DNA of 38,757 nucleotides from JBDHTS01 sp039808845 (GCA_039808845.1 JBDHTS010000010.1:1-38757), one strand, 5' to 3'; positions 1 through 8,022 are shown, counted from the first letter of the stretch. The notes: generated by a model from the letters alone, not told the origin. Numbers and translations are program-made.

Positions 1-268
1 GCAGAACGCCGTTGCGGTCGATGATATCCGCCCGGATTTTCGGCTCGGCTCCGGGTGCGGACTCCTGATCCTCGGCCACTTCCGTCACGCCTTCCGCGAA
101 TTGCCCCTGGATCAGCGAAAGATCGACCAGACGGGCGGCGATCAGCATGTAAAACAACGCGAAGAATGCCGACATCAGAACAATGCGTCCTCGCGCAACC
201 TCCAGCGCTGACCGTTTGTAGCCCGTGATGTTCATCGTGTTGCGCAGGAACGGCAGATTGCGTTTCAT
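1..268 (-). CDS. ftsI: Peptidoglycan transpeptidase FtsI (PBP3), N-terminal part only
   Basis: The frame starts with ATG at 268 and runs off the left edge of the window, so only about 89 residues are present. They show a basic start (MKRNLPFLRNTMN), one membrane segment (about residues 26-46, rich in L, F, A and M), and then the beginning of the periplasmic region ending near 'RADIIDRNGVL', the usual entry to the PBP dimerisation domain. FtsI is the septal D,D-transpeptidase that cross-links peptidoglycan at the division site. The transpeptidase domain lies outside the window. Its ATG overlaps the ftsL stop codon (ATGA), which implies translational coupling in the mraZ-rsmH-ftsL-ftsI order typical of dcw clusters. 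The identification rests on the N-terminus plus this gene order. Confidence 0.88.
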   Translation of the reverse strand, partial: MKRNLPFLRNTMNITGYKRSALEVARGRIVLMSAFFALFYMLIAARLVDLSLIQGQFAEGVTEVAEDQESAPGAEPKIRADIIDRNGVL

Positions 269-618
269 TGCGGATGACCCTTTGCCGGATGGTACAGGGC
301 TGGCTGCACGACCAGTTGTCCGCTGGCTGGCGAGGCAGGCGCAGGCAGCGCTGCCGCGTCTTTCGTCACTTCGGCCAGCACAGGCTGCTTCATGCCGAGA
401 TAGCGCGTGGCCATTGTCTCCAGACGGTCAGGCCGGTTCAGATAATCCCATTCGGCGCGCAGGACGCGGATCGCCTCCTCCGTCTGTTCTTTCTCGCTTT
501 CCAGCTTCGCCAGATGCCGTTCCGCCTTCTGCACTTTCTGTGACGTCGTAAACAACAGCATGCCGGTCGCGAGCGCCGCGACAACCGTCACGACCGTGGA
601 CAGCCTGATCCCCTTCAT
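265..618 (-). CDS. ftsL: Cell division protein FtsL
   Basis: This small bitopic protein (117 residues) has a short basic N-terminus, one membrane segment (LSTVVTVVAALATGMLLF) and a charged heptad-like coiled coil (AERHLAKLESEKEQTEEAI), followed by a low-complexity alanine/proline tail. That is the FtsL layout: it recruits FtsW/FtsI with FtsB and FtsQ at the septum. The frame is open upstream to 723, inside rsmH. I chose ATG 618 because it overlaps the rsmH stop as ATGA, has a G-rich stretch about 8 bases upstream, and puts the membrane segment directly after the N-terminus. An ATG at 630 is an alternative. FtsL is poorly conserved, so position between rsmH and ftsI is the main support. Confidence 0.85.
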   Translation of the reverse strand: MKGIRLSTVVTVVAALATGMLLFTTSQKVQKAERHLAKLESEKEQTEEAIRVLRAEWDYLNRPDRLETMATRYLGMKQPVLAEVTKDAAALPAPASPASGQLVVQPALYHPAKGHPQ

Positions 619-1601
619 GCGATCCCCCATGCGTTCAGTGGCGGAAAATCCGTTCGCGCCGGCGCGGCCGTCCGTACTGCCGCGCGCAGCCGCGCCGAGC
701 GCGCCCGTGGATTGGCGGCGCACTCGGCATCCGAGGGGAAAACGGCCTTGGCGGATTTCATGATGAAGGTGGGCGCAGCGGCTTCCTTGACATCCGGCGC
801 ATGGCGCGAACCTGCGCCACCTTTACCGGTTCTGTCCATGAGAAAGCGTTTGACCAGAGTGTCTTCCAGAGAATGGAACGACACGACCACCAGCCGCCCT
901 CCCTCGTTCAAAACGCTTTCTGCGGCCAGTAACGCGTGACGCAGGACATCCAGCTCGCGGTTCACAGCAATCCTCAGCCCCTGAAACGTGCGCGTGGCAG
1001 AGTCGATTTTATCGCGCGGCGATTTCGGCACGACGCCCCGCACCACCTCCGCAAGCTCCAGCGTCGTTTCAAAAGGCTTGCCCCGGCGCGCGGCGGCAAT
1101 GGCTTTGGCGACTTTTCGGGAATGGCGTTCTTCGCCGTAATGGAAGAAGATGTCGGCCAGATCTTCTTCTGCCCATGTATTGACGATATCGGCGGCGCTT
1201 TCCCCTGAGCCCTGGTCCATCCGCATATCGAGAGGGCCGTCGTGGCGGAAGGAAAAGCCCCGCTCGGCCTGGTCCAGCTGCATGGACGATACGCCGAGAT
1301 CCAGAACGAACCCGTCGACCGCCTGAAATCCGGCAGCCCGCGCCAGAACAGCGGCATCCGCAAAATTGCCGTGCAGCAGATGCAGGCGGTCGCCGAAACG
1401 GTCTTTCAGCGCCGCGCCGCGCGCCAGAGCCGTCTTGTCCCGATCTAGGGCCAGAACGATGCAACGCGCAGCCTCCAGCATCGCCGTTGTGTAACCGCCC
1501 GCGCCGAATGTGCCGTCAATATGAATTTCCCGATCTGCCGGGCGCAGCGCGGCCAGCACCTCATTCAGCATCACAGGAACATGGGGGGAGACCGCCATCA
1601 T
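615..1601 (-). CDS. rsmH: 16S rRNA m4C1402 methyltransferase RsmH (MraW)
   Basis: The product has 328 residues, near the usual RsmH length. It opens with 'HVPVMLNEVLAAL', then the SAM-binding motif region 'IDGTFGAGGYT', 'LALDRD' and 'GFVLDLGVSSMQLD', and later 'RTFQGLRIAVNREL' and 'LVVVSFHSLED', which are hallmark RsmH blocks. It N4-methylates C1402 in the decoding centre of 16S rRNA in the cytoplasm. Its ATG at 1601 overlaps the mraZ stop (ATGATG), with a second ATG one codon later. Its own stop overlaps the ftsL start. The gene is intact. Confidence 0.97.
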   Translation of the reverse strand: MMAVSPHVPVMLNEVLAALRPADREIHIDGTFGAGGYTTAMLEAARCIVLALDRDKTALARGAALKDRFGDRLHLLHGNFADAAVLARAAGFQAVDGFVLDLGVSSMQLDQAERGFSFRHDGPLDMRMDQGSGESAADIVNTWAEEDLADIFFHYGEERHSRKVAKAIAAARRGKPFETTLELAEVVRGVVPKSPRDKIDSATRTFQGLRIAVNRELDVLRHALLAAESVLNEGGRLVVVSFHSLEDTLVKRFLMDRTGKGGAGSRHAPDVKEAAAPTFIMKSAKAVFPSDAECAANPRARSARLRAAVRTAAPARTDFPPLNAWGIA

Positions 1602-2053
1602 AGCACGCCCCCCTTCGGCAGCGTCAGGCCTTGCGCCTTGACACGCTCCCGCGCCTCCAGTTTGCGCTTTTCGAAGATCTCCGGATTCCAGATCTGGAAT
1701 TTCCGTCCCAGGCCGACAAAAGCCGCCTGCTCGCCGAGCCCTGAAAATTCGATCAGCGCCGGCGGCAGAATGATGCGCCCTTCCCCGTCGAAAGGCAGCT
1801 GCATCGCGTCGCCGAAGATCGTCGTGGCCAGATCGTCCTGCTCCGCCGAAAACAGATCGAACGCGTCCAGCCTGCCGCTCATTTCCTCCATCAGGCTCAT
1901 CCCGAAGCCCTCAAGGCACGGATGGCCTGAAGACCGGAACAGCACGACCCCCTGAAACGCCTGCGGCGCCAGAGCCGCGCGAAAGCTCGCCGGGACGGAA
2001 ACGCGCCCCTTGCGGTCGATGCGGTTCATAAACGTCGAAAGGAACAGCGCCAT
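1598..2053 (-). CDS. mraZ: Transcriptional regulator MraZ
   Basis: The start 'MALFLSTFMNRIDRKGRVS' followed by 'VPASFR' is the canonical MraZ opening. A second SpoVT/AbrB-like half follows near residues 75-100 (DGEGRIILPPALIEF). The length of 151 residues fits the family. MraZ forms ring-shaped oligomers that bind TGGG-type direct repeats in front of its own operon and repress the division cluster. Three such repeats lie about 75-100 bp upstream (see that entry), so autoregulation is a reasonable inference. It is the first gene of the operon and overlaps rsmH by ATGA. Confidence 0.96.
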   Translation of the reverse strand: MALFLSTFMNRIDRKGRVSVPASFRAALAPQAFQGVVLFRSSGHPCLEGFGMSLMEEMSGRLDAFDLFSAEQDDLATTIFGDAMQLPFDGEGRIILPPALIEFSGLGEQAAFVGLGRKFQIWNPEIFEKRKLEARERVKAQGLTLPKGGVL

Positions 2054-2128
2054 CAGATCAGACCCAGGGACCCCCAGCCGGTTTTTAAGAATTCCGGCCA
2101 GCGCAATCCGGGCCGAAATGGATATTTA

Positions 2129-2159
2129 TGGGATAGCATGGGATTTTATGGGCGGTCAA
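2129..2159 (-). promoter_or_regulatory. mraZ promoter with three phased TGGG boxes (MraZ operator)
   Basis: TGGGA, TGGGA and TGGGC start at 2129, 2139 and 2149, exactly 10 bp apart with 5-bp spacers, the arrangement known for MraZ targets. On the minus strand a -35-like TTGACC (2154-2159) is followed after 17 bp by CTATCC (2131-2136), so the boxes lie between and over the promoter elements. That fits repression by MraZ. The -10 match is weak, and the boxes read TGGG on the strand opposite to the gene. Confidence 0.7.
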
Positions 2160-2224
2160 TTTGAATGCGTGGTTTTATCCCAAGGAAAAGCGGCTTGGGT
2201 AAAAATTCAAAACGTGGTTTTTCA

Positions 2225-2311
2225 TTTCATAAGCCAGTCGTTTATGAAAATTTTGTTGCTTGAAAACGGTATATATGGTAATGAACGGTCGTTACATTGT
2301 TGAAATGTAAC
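2225..2311. promoter_or_regulatory. Two short inverted repeats between mraZ and the small ORF at 2351
   Basis: TTTCATAA (2225-2232) pairs with TTATGAAA (2242-2249), and GTTACATT (2291-2298) pairs perfectly with AATGTAAC (2304-2311) across a 5-nt loop. Both lie in AT-rich DNA in front of the small plus-strand ORF and behind the mraZ promoter. They look like dimeric regulator sites, but no regulator can be named. A TAATGA (about 2278) preceded by TTGCTT could be a plus-strand promoter. Confidence 0.35.
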
Positions 2312-2350
2312 AAGTGTGTGGGTCACTGTGTAAATGGGGGAGGAAGTGCC

Positions 2351-2494
2351 ATGATGGCGATCCTGCTCATGTTGGTCCTGGCTATAAACGGCGGATTATT
2401 CGCGGGAACGCTTCTGTTCTCGGCGCTTGAAGCCGCGCGTTTCGGTCAGCTGCTCGACATGGCTGAAACATTCTGGCGGCCGTCTTCCGTCTAG
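2351..2494 (+). CDS. Small single-pass membrane protein (47 aa), unknown
   Basis: The ATG at 2351 is preceded by a strong ribosome site (GGGGGAGGA, 2335-2343) at ideal spacing, and the gene is followed by an intrinsic terminator. These signals make this short ORF believable. The product begins MMAILLMLVLAINGGLFAG, one hydrophobic helix, and ends in a short amphipathic tail (ALEAARFGQLLDMAETFWR). The frame stays open upstream to 2297, but that extension lacks a ribosome site and has Cys-rich, non-protein-like composition. I recognise no family. It may be a small inner-membrane protein under the control of the inverted repeats upstream. Confidence 0.55.
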   Translation: MMAILLMLVLAINGGLFAGTLLFSALEAARFGQLLDMAETFWRPSSV

Positions 2495-2520
2495 GAAGCC
2501 GCCGCATACAGATGTCAGAA

Positions 2521-2552
2521 AAGGCCGCCCGGTCATACGGGCGGCCTTTTTT
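2521..2552. terminator. Bidirectional intrinsic terminator between the small ORF and rnpB
   Basis: A perfect 11-bp stem (AAGGCCGCCCG at 2521-2531 with CGGGCGGCCTT at 2538-2548, loop gtcata) is followed by six T on the plus strand. The minus strand has four T after the same stem. It can end the 2351 transcript and also rnpB, whose 3' end is just upstream on the minus strand. Confidence 0.85.
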
Positions 2553-2561
2553 AAAGAAATG

Positions 2562-2998
2562 CCAGAATGGCTGTAAGCCGGGTTCTGTTCCGCCTCCGCG
2601 CTATGCGCTTCGGCGCGACTTGCCTCTGGGGCTTGCCGCGCCGTAGTTGCGAAGCAACGAAGGCGGGACGGCCATTCATCTGGGACCCGCGTTGCCGCGT
2701 GCCTCAAGCGACCTACCCGGACCGCGGCGTGAAAACGACGCCCAGAGCCTAAGCCCTATGCGGCCCCTATTCGGTCTTGCTTCCGGCGGGGTTTGCCATG
2801 CCTTTTCCGTTACCGGAAAAGCGGTGCGCTCTTACCGCACCGTTTCACCATCACCTGAGCCCCGAAGGGCCATCGGCTGCCTGTTCTCTGTTGCACTGAT
2901 CCATGGGCTCGCGCCCTCCGGGCGTTACCCGGCACCGTGTTTCCATGAAGCCCGGACTTTCCTCATTCCTTGCGAAATGCGGCCGTCCGCCGTTCTGG
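2562..2998 (-). ncRNA. rnpB: RNase P RNA (bacterial class A)
   Basis: Read on the minus strand, the segment has the near-invariant 5' core 'GAGGAAAGTCCGGGCTTC' (about 2950-2967), the central 'GGTGCGGTAAGAGCGCACC' (about 2821-2839) and the 3' core 'AGAACCCGGCTTACAG' (about 2571-2586). These are catalytic and P4-forming blocks of RNase P RNA. The ends were set by helix P1: the 5' CCAGAACGGC (from 2998) pairs with the 3' GCCATTCTGG (to 2562) with one mismatch. The length of about 437 nt is normal for alphaproteobacteria. This RNA is the catalytic subunit that matures tRNA 5' ends. Exact ends may differ by a few bases. Confidence 0.95.
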
Positions 2999-3049
2999 CG
3001 GAGGCAGAATGGCAAAAATAACCTTGAAACACAAGCTTACCGTAAAGCT

Positions 3050-3790
3050 TCATACGTGCCGCAGGCGCTGCAAACAATGCAGCCGCGCCAGCGTCTCGCG
3101 GCCCGCCACGCCGGGCTCACCGCCCAGCCGGAAGGCTTCGGGCTGGTAATGCCTCTGAAAGGCCGTGACCAGCAGGGGCAGATCGGCATTGCGGTCATAG
3201 CCTGCGGCTCCGAACGCGTCCCGAAGTTTTTCGTCGATCCCGATCCACTGGCGGGAGGCTTCGTAATCCTGGTGCTCCGGTTTCGGCCAGACGCCGATGC
3301 CATGACGGGCCAGCAGCGCCCAGTCGAACAGTTCGCCGGGGTCTTTCTTCCGCAGCGGCGCAAGGTCGGAATGCGCCAGGACATTGCCGGGCGGGATTTT
3401 GTTCCGTTCCATGATCTCGCGGCACAGCGTCGCCACGGCCAGCATCTGCTGGGCCGGAAACGTGCGGTAACCCAGTTCATGCCCCGGATTGACGATCTCC
3501 ACGCCGATGGACCAGGAGTTCATATCGTCCAGCCCGTCCCACTTTCCGGCGCCGCAATGCCAGGCGCGCCTGTCTTCCGGAACGAACCGCGTGGCTTCGC
3601 CGTTCAGATCGACCATGTAATGGGGGCTGACCGGCCCGGCCTCGTGCTCCGGACGCGCATTCATATAGTGATCGGCAGCTTCCTGTGCGGTGACGGTGCC
3701 TGTATAATGCAGCACCAGATAGGCTGGGGAGGCGCCCTCTTTCCGGTCGTTAAAATTGGGGGAAGAGACTTCGCGGATCTGTAAAGCCAT
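3050..3790 (-). CDS. N-acetylmuramoyl-L-alanine amidase (Amidase_2, AmpD/AmiD type)
   Basis: This 246-residue protein belongs to the zinc amidase 2 family, which cuts the bond between MurNAc and L-alanine. Visible landmarks are 'YLVLHYTGT' near residue 28 (first zinc His), 'SPHYMVDLNGE', 'AWHCGAG', 'SIGVEIVNPG' (the conserved Glu region) and 'LAHSDLAPLRKKDPGELF' (last His and Asp/Lys segment). The C-terminal 70 residues (GYDRNADLPLLVTAFQRHY) resemble a peptidoglycan-binding helical domain, as in AmiD. There is no obvious signal peptide, so it may act on recycled muropeptides in the cytoplasm like AmpD, although the domain layout is closer to AmiD. It stands alone behind rnpB. Confidence 0.9.
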   Translation of the reverse strand: MALQIREVSSPNFNDRKEGASPAYLVLHYTGTVTAQEAADHYMNARPEHEAGPVSPHYMVDLNGEATRFVPEDRRAWHCGAGKWDGLDDMNSWSIGVEIVNPGHELGYRTFPAQQMLAVATLCREIMERNKIPPGNVLAHSDLAPLRKKDPGELFDWALLARHGIGVWPKPEHQDYEASRQWIGIDEKLRDAFGAAGYDRNADLPLLVTAFQRHYQPEAFRLGGEPGVAGRETLARLHCLQRLRHV

Positions 3791-4008
3791 AGGTTTTTCC
3801 TTAGTGGGAGGCCCGTCATCATAACATGATGGATCAGGCCGTCCTACCGCTGTTTGCGGAAATTTCTTTCATCCGGTTAACCGTTTTTAAACAAAAATGA
3901 CTGGCCGGAAAGCCTCTTGGCGCCCCCATGACATTACTCTTATCTTTACCTTTGGCACGCTATAATAGTCGGGTTGCCACCTGTGACATCCGGACTTAAA
4001 AACAAATC

Positions 4009-4608
4009 ATGCTCGCTACGGGAAAAAGCTTCGAACTGATCGGCATGGCGGCCTTCAACATGTTCCTTGCCGCCATTCTGTCTGTGACATTTCTGGGGAA
4101 ATCCGAAAGCACGGGCCTGAACCGCCTGACCGACGAAAGCATCAGCCAGTTCATCCACGAAGCGGCCGACATCACCAGCGGCGACCGGGAGGGCGTGGAC
4201 CCCATGGGCATTACCGAATACCTGATGCAGCACATCGACGATGAAGGCGTCTTCAAAAGCACGATCCAGATCGACATGCCGCAGGTGCGGCAAAAGGAAC
4301 AGAAGCTGGAGCTGAACAAGAAGGATTATATCGGCCATGTCATCGAAGGCCTGAAAAGCATGAAAGACCATGAAGAAACGACGCGCATCGAGAGCATCGA
4401 GATCGCCAATGGCGCGACGAAGGCCCGCGTCGTCACCTCCAGCGCCGAGCGCGGCGCGGTTCCCGTCGACGGCGAGGACGGCCCTGCCACCATGCAGGTG
4501 CGCGGCATCACCTATTGCGAGCAGGAACTCGTTTTAAAGGAAAAAATCATCAAGATGGCCGGAGCGGTCTGCAGCACCAATATCCAGCAGGATTCCAGCG
4601 CCCCTTGA
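4009..4608 (+). CDS. Membrane-anchored protein of unknown function (199 aa)
   Basis: After a short N-terminus there is one hydrophobic segment (ELIGMAAFNMFLAAILSVTFLG, about residues 9-30). A soluble domain of about 165 residues follows, rich in Asp, Glu and Lys, with two cysteines late in the chain (ITYCEQEL and GAVCSTN). The N-in topology places that domain in the periplasm. I do not recognise the family. A perfect TATAAT at 3961-3966 supplies a -10 element about 40 bp upstream, though the -35 is poor and there is no clear ribosome site before ATG 4009. It ends 6 bp before the convergent DUF1761 gene. Confidence 0.7.
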   Translation: MLATGKSFELIGMAAFNMFLAAILSVTFLGKSESTGLNRLTDESISQFIHEAADITSGDREGVDPMGITEYLMQHIDDEGVFKSTIQIDMPQVRQKEQKLELNKKDYIGHVIEGLKSMKDHEETTRIESIEIANGATKARVVTSSAERGAVPVDGEDGPATMQVRGITYCEQELVLKEKIIKMAGAVCSTNIQQDSSAP

Positions 4609-4614
4609 CCCTGC

Positions 4615-5034
4615 CTAGAGCCCGCCAGCCGCGGCCATCATCGTGATATGCACCAGCGCGAACAGGTAATATCCCGCCAGCTGATACGCTGAATCGATCG
4701 CCACGGCGTTCATCGAATATCCTGTGTACATGGCCCCCATCAGGGTCGGCGGCATCGCAAAGGCCACCCAGAACAGGCAGGACAGGCTGAGGAACGCCGC
4801 GACCGAATGCGCCCCGAGCAGTTCCGCCAGGAAAGTATAAAAGCACGCGGACACCAGCCAGAGGACGAAGGTATAGACCATCGTCCGCCCTTGCGGCTGC
4901 ACGTCGGTCACGGTTTTGCCGCGCGCTTCCATCCAGCGGGCGCCCATGACTTTCGGATGGTACCAGAACATGCCAAGAGCGAAGGCGGCGGCGGCGGAAG
5001 CGAGCGCGGTCAAAAGCGGAAATTCGAGTATCAT
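4615..5034 (-). CDS. DUF1761 integral membrane protein
   Basis: The 139-residue product has four hydrophobic segments and the DUF1761 signature 'FWYHPKVMGARWMEARGK' after the first helix. This is a small family of unknown function in the inner membrane. It lies 22 bp downstream of the sdhB stop on the same strand, so it may be co-transcribed with sdhB. That need not mean a link in function. Confidence 0.8.
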   Translation of the reverse strand: MILEFPLLTALASAAAAFALGMFWYHPKVMGARWMEARGKTVTDVQPQGRTMVYTFVLWLVSACFYTFLAELLGAHSVAAFLSLSCLFWVAFAMPPTLMGAMYTGYSMNAVAIDSAYQLAGYYLFALVHITMMAAAGGL

Positions 5035-5056
5035 TTAAATCATCCCTTCGTTTTTG

Positions 5057-5851
5057 TTAGGCCTTGCGCACGGCCAGGCGTTTTTTGATTTCGGCGATCG
5101 CCCGCGCGGGATTGAGTCCCTTGGGGCAGGTTTTCGTGCAGTTCATGATCGTGTGGCAGCGGTAGACGCGGAACGGATCCTCCAGCTGGTCCAGCCGCTC
5201 CCCCTTCGCCTCGTCGCGGCTGTCGGTCAGCCAGCGCCAGGCCTGCAGCAGGATGGCGGGCCCCAGGAAGCGGTCCGCGTTCCACCAGTAGCTGGGGCAG
5301 GATGTCGAGCAGCAGAAACAGAGGATACAGCCCGCCGGCCCCTTGCCGTCCTTGCCGTTCAGGGCGTCGGCATCTTCCGGATCCTGCAGCCGTTCCCGCG
5401 TCGGCGCGGGCGAGTCCGCTTTCATCCAGGGCTCGATGGATTCATACTGCGCATAAACATGCGTCAGGTCCGGCACCAGGTCTTTCAGAACCGGCATGTG
5501 GGGCAGCGGCGTCACGCGCACGTCGCCCCTGACCTCCTCGATCGGCTTCGTGCACGCCAGCGTATTCGTGCCGTCGATGTTCATCGAGCACGATCCGCAG
5601 ATCCCTTCCCGGCAGGACCGGCGGAAGGTCAGCGTCGGATCGACCTCGTTCTTGATATACAGCAGCGCGTCCAGCACCATATGGCCGCATTTGTCGGCAT
5701 CGAGATCGTATTCGTCCATCCTCGGGGTTTTTCCGTCCTCCGGATCCCAGCGATAGACCTTGAACTTCTTCACGCGCTTCGCGCCTTCCGGCGCGGCGAA
5801 GGCCGTGCCTTTGGTGATTTTCGAGTTCTGCGGAAGCGTAAACTGGACCAT
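5057..5851 (-). CDS. sdhB: Succinate dehydrogenase iron-sulfur subunit SdhB
   Basis: SdhB carries electrons from the SdhA flavin to ubiquinone through three clusters. The ligand sets are visible: the [2Fe-2S] group 'CREGICGSCSMNIDGTNTLAC', the [4Fe-4S] group 'CILCFCCSTSCPSYWW' and the third-cluster group 'CHTIMNCTKTCPKGLNP'. The protein has 264 residues from ATG 5851 (MVQFTLPQNSK), the usual alphaproteobacterial start. The frame is open for 22 more codons upstream, but those look untranslated. It stands alone with DUF1761 behind it, 24 kb from sdhCDA (29762-32562) on the same strand. Most alphaproteobacteria keep sdhB directly after sdhA. All ligands are intact, so it should be functional. 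Confidence 0.97.
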   Translation of the reverse strand: MVQFTLPQNSKITKGTAFAAPEGAKRVKKFKVYRWDPEDGKTPRMDEYDLDADKCGHMVLDALLYIKNEVDPTLTFRRSCREGICGSCSMNIDGTNTLACTKPIEEVRGDVRVTPLPHMPVLKDLVPDLTHVYAQYESIEPWMKADSPAPTRERLQDPEDADALNGKDGKGPAGCILCFCCSTSCPSYWWNADRFLGPAILLQAWRWLTDSRDEAKGERLDQLEDPFRVYRCHTIMNCTKTCPKGLNPARAIAEIKKRLAVRKA

Positions 5852-5934
5852 GGAGAGCGTGCCTTCAGGCGGACGGTATACTGATGCAAGGATACGCGCC
5901 CTGCCCCGCTCTGCCAAGCCCTCAATTCGTTTGA

Positions 5935-6062
5935 GTCCTCCCCCTCCCGCGCAGCGGGAGGGGGAGTTGGAGGGGGAGGGCTTTCTTCAAAAAAGGCTTA
6001 AATACCGTACCACTTTGAAAAAGGCCCCTCCCCTCCTTGATTCCTCCCTCCCGCTGCGCGGA
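5935..6062. repeat. Intergenic palindromic repeat element upstream of sdhB
   Basis: The 5918-6240 gap holds no gene. It contains a C/G-tract palindrome, CCTCCCGCGCAGCGGGAGG (about 5942-5960), followed by G-rich tracts, an AT-rich centre, and an imperfect mirrored copy ending in CTCCCTCCCGCTGCGCGG (about 6045-6062). The two halves form a long imperfect inverted repeat of the kind dispersed between genes in many bacteria. It sits between the sdhB start and the Sel1 gene end. The remainder, 6063-6240, shows nothing I can name. Confidence 0.6.
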
Positions 6063-6240
6063 TATGGCTCTGCAAAATCGTTTGCCGCTCCCGCCGCCGT
6101 GCCGTGAAGATCGCAAAAGACGAACACGGCAACGGACTTTGAAGCTCCGGGGCAGGATTTCTCATTTTGTCATAAAGTTGGCTGTCCTGCTTGATTATGA
6201 ATAGGTGTAAGTCACCGCGCCAAGCGTATTATTGGCGTTT

Positions 6241-7563
6241 TCAGTGTGATTGAATCCAGTTTTGAGCGTCCCGATTGCCGAGATCAGAAGCTGCCTTCAT
6301 CAACATTTTGGCTTTATCGGGATCTTTGGGAACTCCAAGTCCTTGATCATAAAAACGGCCCATATTGAACATAGATAAAGCAGACCCACGGGATGCGCCC
6401 ATTTGGTATGCCTGAAAAGCGGCAGCATAGTCTTTTTTTACGCCTAGGCCATTTTCGTAAAGATATCCGACATTGTTATCGCCCGCTGTATTCCCTTGGG
6501 CCTGCGCTAGCTGAAATAATTTCATGGCTTTGGCATAGTCCTGAAACTCAGGGAAATGAGTATGAATCCATCCAAGCTGGGATTGGCCCGTCGCATCGCC
6601 GCGATCTGCGGATTTTTGGTACCAGTTTTTTGCTTCCGCTATGTTTTTTGGAACGCCTTCTCCCGCAAAATACATCCATCCGATGGAATTTTCACCTTCT
6701 GGGTCGCCTATGTCAGCAGACTTTTTAAACCACTGCATGGCCGTTTCAGGATTTTTTGTAACACCGTTTCCGTATAAATAGAGAGAACCTAGGCCATTGT
6801 ATGCTTTAGGGTAGCCGCCATCCGCCGCTTTCTTGTAATTTTCAAAGGCCTCGGCATAGTTTATGTCAGTACCAATTCCCAATTCATAAGCTGTAGCCAG
6901 ATCATACTGGCCCGCCGGATAGTTGCCCTCGGCGGACAATGTAAAAAGCCTGAATGCTTCAGAAGGATTCTGCTCCGTTCCCAAGCCTTGACTGTATAAA
7001 ATACCCAGATCGTTTTGCGCGGGCGCGAATCCTAAATCGGCTGATTTTTTATATAAAGTCAGCGCGGTTGCGTAATCACCCGCTTGAGCCGCAGCTTCAG
7101 CAGGCGAAGGGGCCATATCTTCGGTTGTACACAGGCTCGGTTTTGGCCTGATCCGCTGATGCATGACGTCAATGAGGTCTTTATGGCCGCTTTTTTCGGC
7201 CATTTGCATGAGTTTATTTCTACAGACGAGATTATAATTGCTTTTATCGAGAGCGAGCCTCGCCAAGTCGGCATTGCCAGTGTTTATAGCGCGAAGAAGC
7301 ATCATGGGTGCGTATGTATTGATATTAACGCCATGATCGATGAGAGATTCTACAATATCGGTGTGGCCTCCTTGGAAAGCGGATTGGAGCGCTTCATTGT
7401 TATTCGCCTGAGGATCCGCTCCCATAAGCAGAAACGCTTTGGCTGCTGTGCCGTATCCTTTCTGCGCCGAGAATTGAAGCAGCGGGGTACGAAAAATATA
7501 TGCGAACACCATAGCTGAAAGAATGATGCTGAATATTGTAATTAAAACTAACCTCTTGGTCAC
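6241..7563 (-). CDS. Ankyrin plus Sel1-like repeat protein, membrane-anchored
   Basis: The 440-residue protein starts with one membrane segment (LVLITIFSIILSAMVFAYIF, residues 5-24). Ankyrin-like repeats follow (about 30-135; 'GADPQANNNEALQSAFQGGH', 'IVESLIDHGVNINTYAP'). Then come at least six Sel1-type repeats of about 36 residues (about 165-435; 'APAQNDLGILYSQGLGTEQN', 'AGQYDLATAYELGIG'). Such solenoids bind other proteins and are often exported or periplasmic. No catalytic domain is present. It is the last minus-strand gene of the AT-richer island that begins with the RHS toxin, so a role next to that locus is possible but unproven. The gene is intact. Confidence 0.85.
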   Translation of the reverse strand: MTKRLVLITIFSIILSAMVFAYIFRTPLLQFSAQKGYGTAAKAFLLMGADPQANNNEALQSAFQGGHTDIVESLIDHGVNINTYAPMMLLRAINTGNADLARLALDKSNYNLVCRNKLMQMAEKSGHKDLIDVMHQRIRPKPSLCTTEDMAPSPAEAAAQAGDYATALTLYKKSADLGFAPAQNDLGILYSQGLGTEQNPSEAFRLFTLSAEGNYPAGQYDLATAYELGIGTDINYAEAFENYKKAADGGYPKAYNGLGSLYLYGNGVTKNPETAMQWFKKSADIGDPEGENSIGWMYFAGEGVPKNIAEAKNWYQKSADRGDATGQSQLGWIHTHFPEFQDYAKAMKLFQLAQAQGNTAGDNNVGYLYENGLGVKKDYAAAFQAYQMGASRGSALSMFNMGRFYDQGLGVPKDPDKAKMLMKAASDLGNRDAQNWIQSH

Positions 7564-7612
7564 AGCTTTCTCCTAGATTCTTTGAAAATAAGTCAGTTAT
7601 TTTGCGATTAGA

Positions 7613-7977
7613 CTAAACTATTATGATTTTTTTACCATGCTTGATTTGATACGATTCCAAATTTTTAAATGTATCAAAGCACTGCAGCACATGGCCGTTA
7701 TCAAATGTTAAAGTCAATGTACCATCTCGGATGAGGCTGTTTCTGTTATTTTGTGTTCGGCTAGGCCCATAAGTTCCGACTGCAATACAGGAAGATTTAT
7801 AGGGGCAGATTTTTCTTGGGCATTTTTCTTATAAATGTAAGAGCTTTCAATAGTTATTGTTAGCTCATTATCAAAATGCAGATAAATCTGGTTTCTATTA
7901 AAGCACACCATTTCAAGTGTGCAATTCATCATAAAAGAACCATCAAAATTTTGAGGTAGACCATACATAGTTTTCAC
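7613..7977 (-). pseudogene. Frameshifted small protein gene ('MYGLP.. / NCTLEMVCF..' type)
   Basis: The ORF from 7977 stops at 7714 after 87 codons (…ITETASSEMVH). In another frame the same DNA continues directly with 'RDGTLTLTFDNGHVLQCFDT' and 'FKNLESYQIKHGKKIIIV', ending at a TAG at 7613. Losing one C from an original TCCCGA around 7733 explains the break, and repairing it gives about 121 residues. The joined protein has the look of a widespread small beta-rich family (MYGLP-x-x-FD start, LHFDNELTITIE middle, DG-TLTLTFDNG end) whose function I cannot name. It lies just beyond the candidate immunity gene of the RHS toxin and may itself be a disabled immunity or orphan gene. A sequencing error is the alternative. 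Confidence 0.65.
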
Positions 7978-8022
7978 TATCTTATGAAAGTAGAATGCCG
8001 AAACGTAAAATTTCCATTTAAT

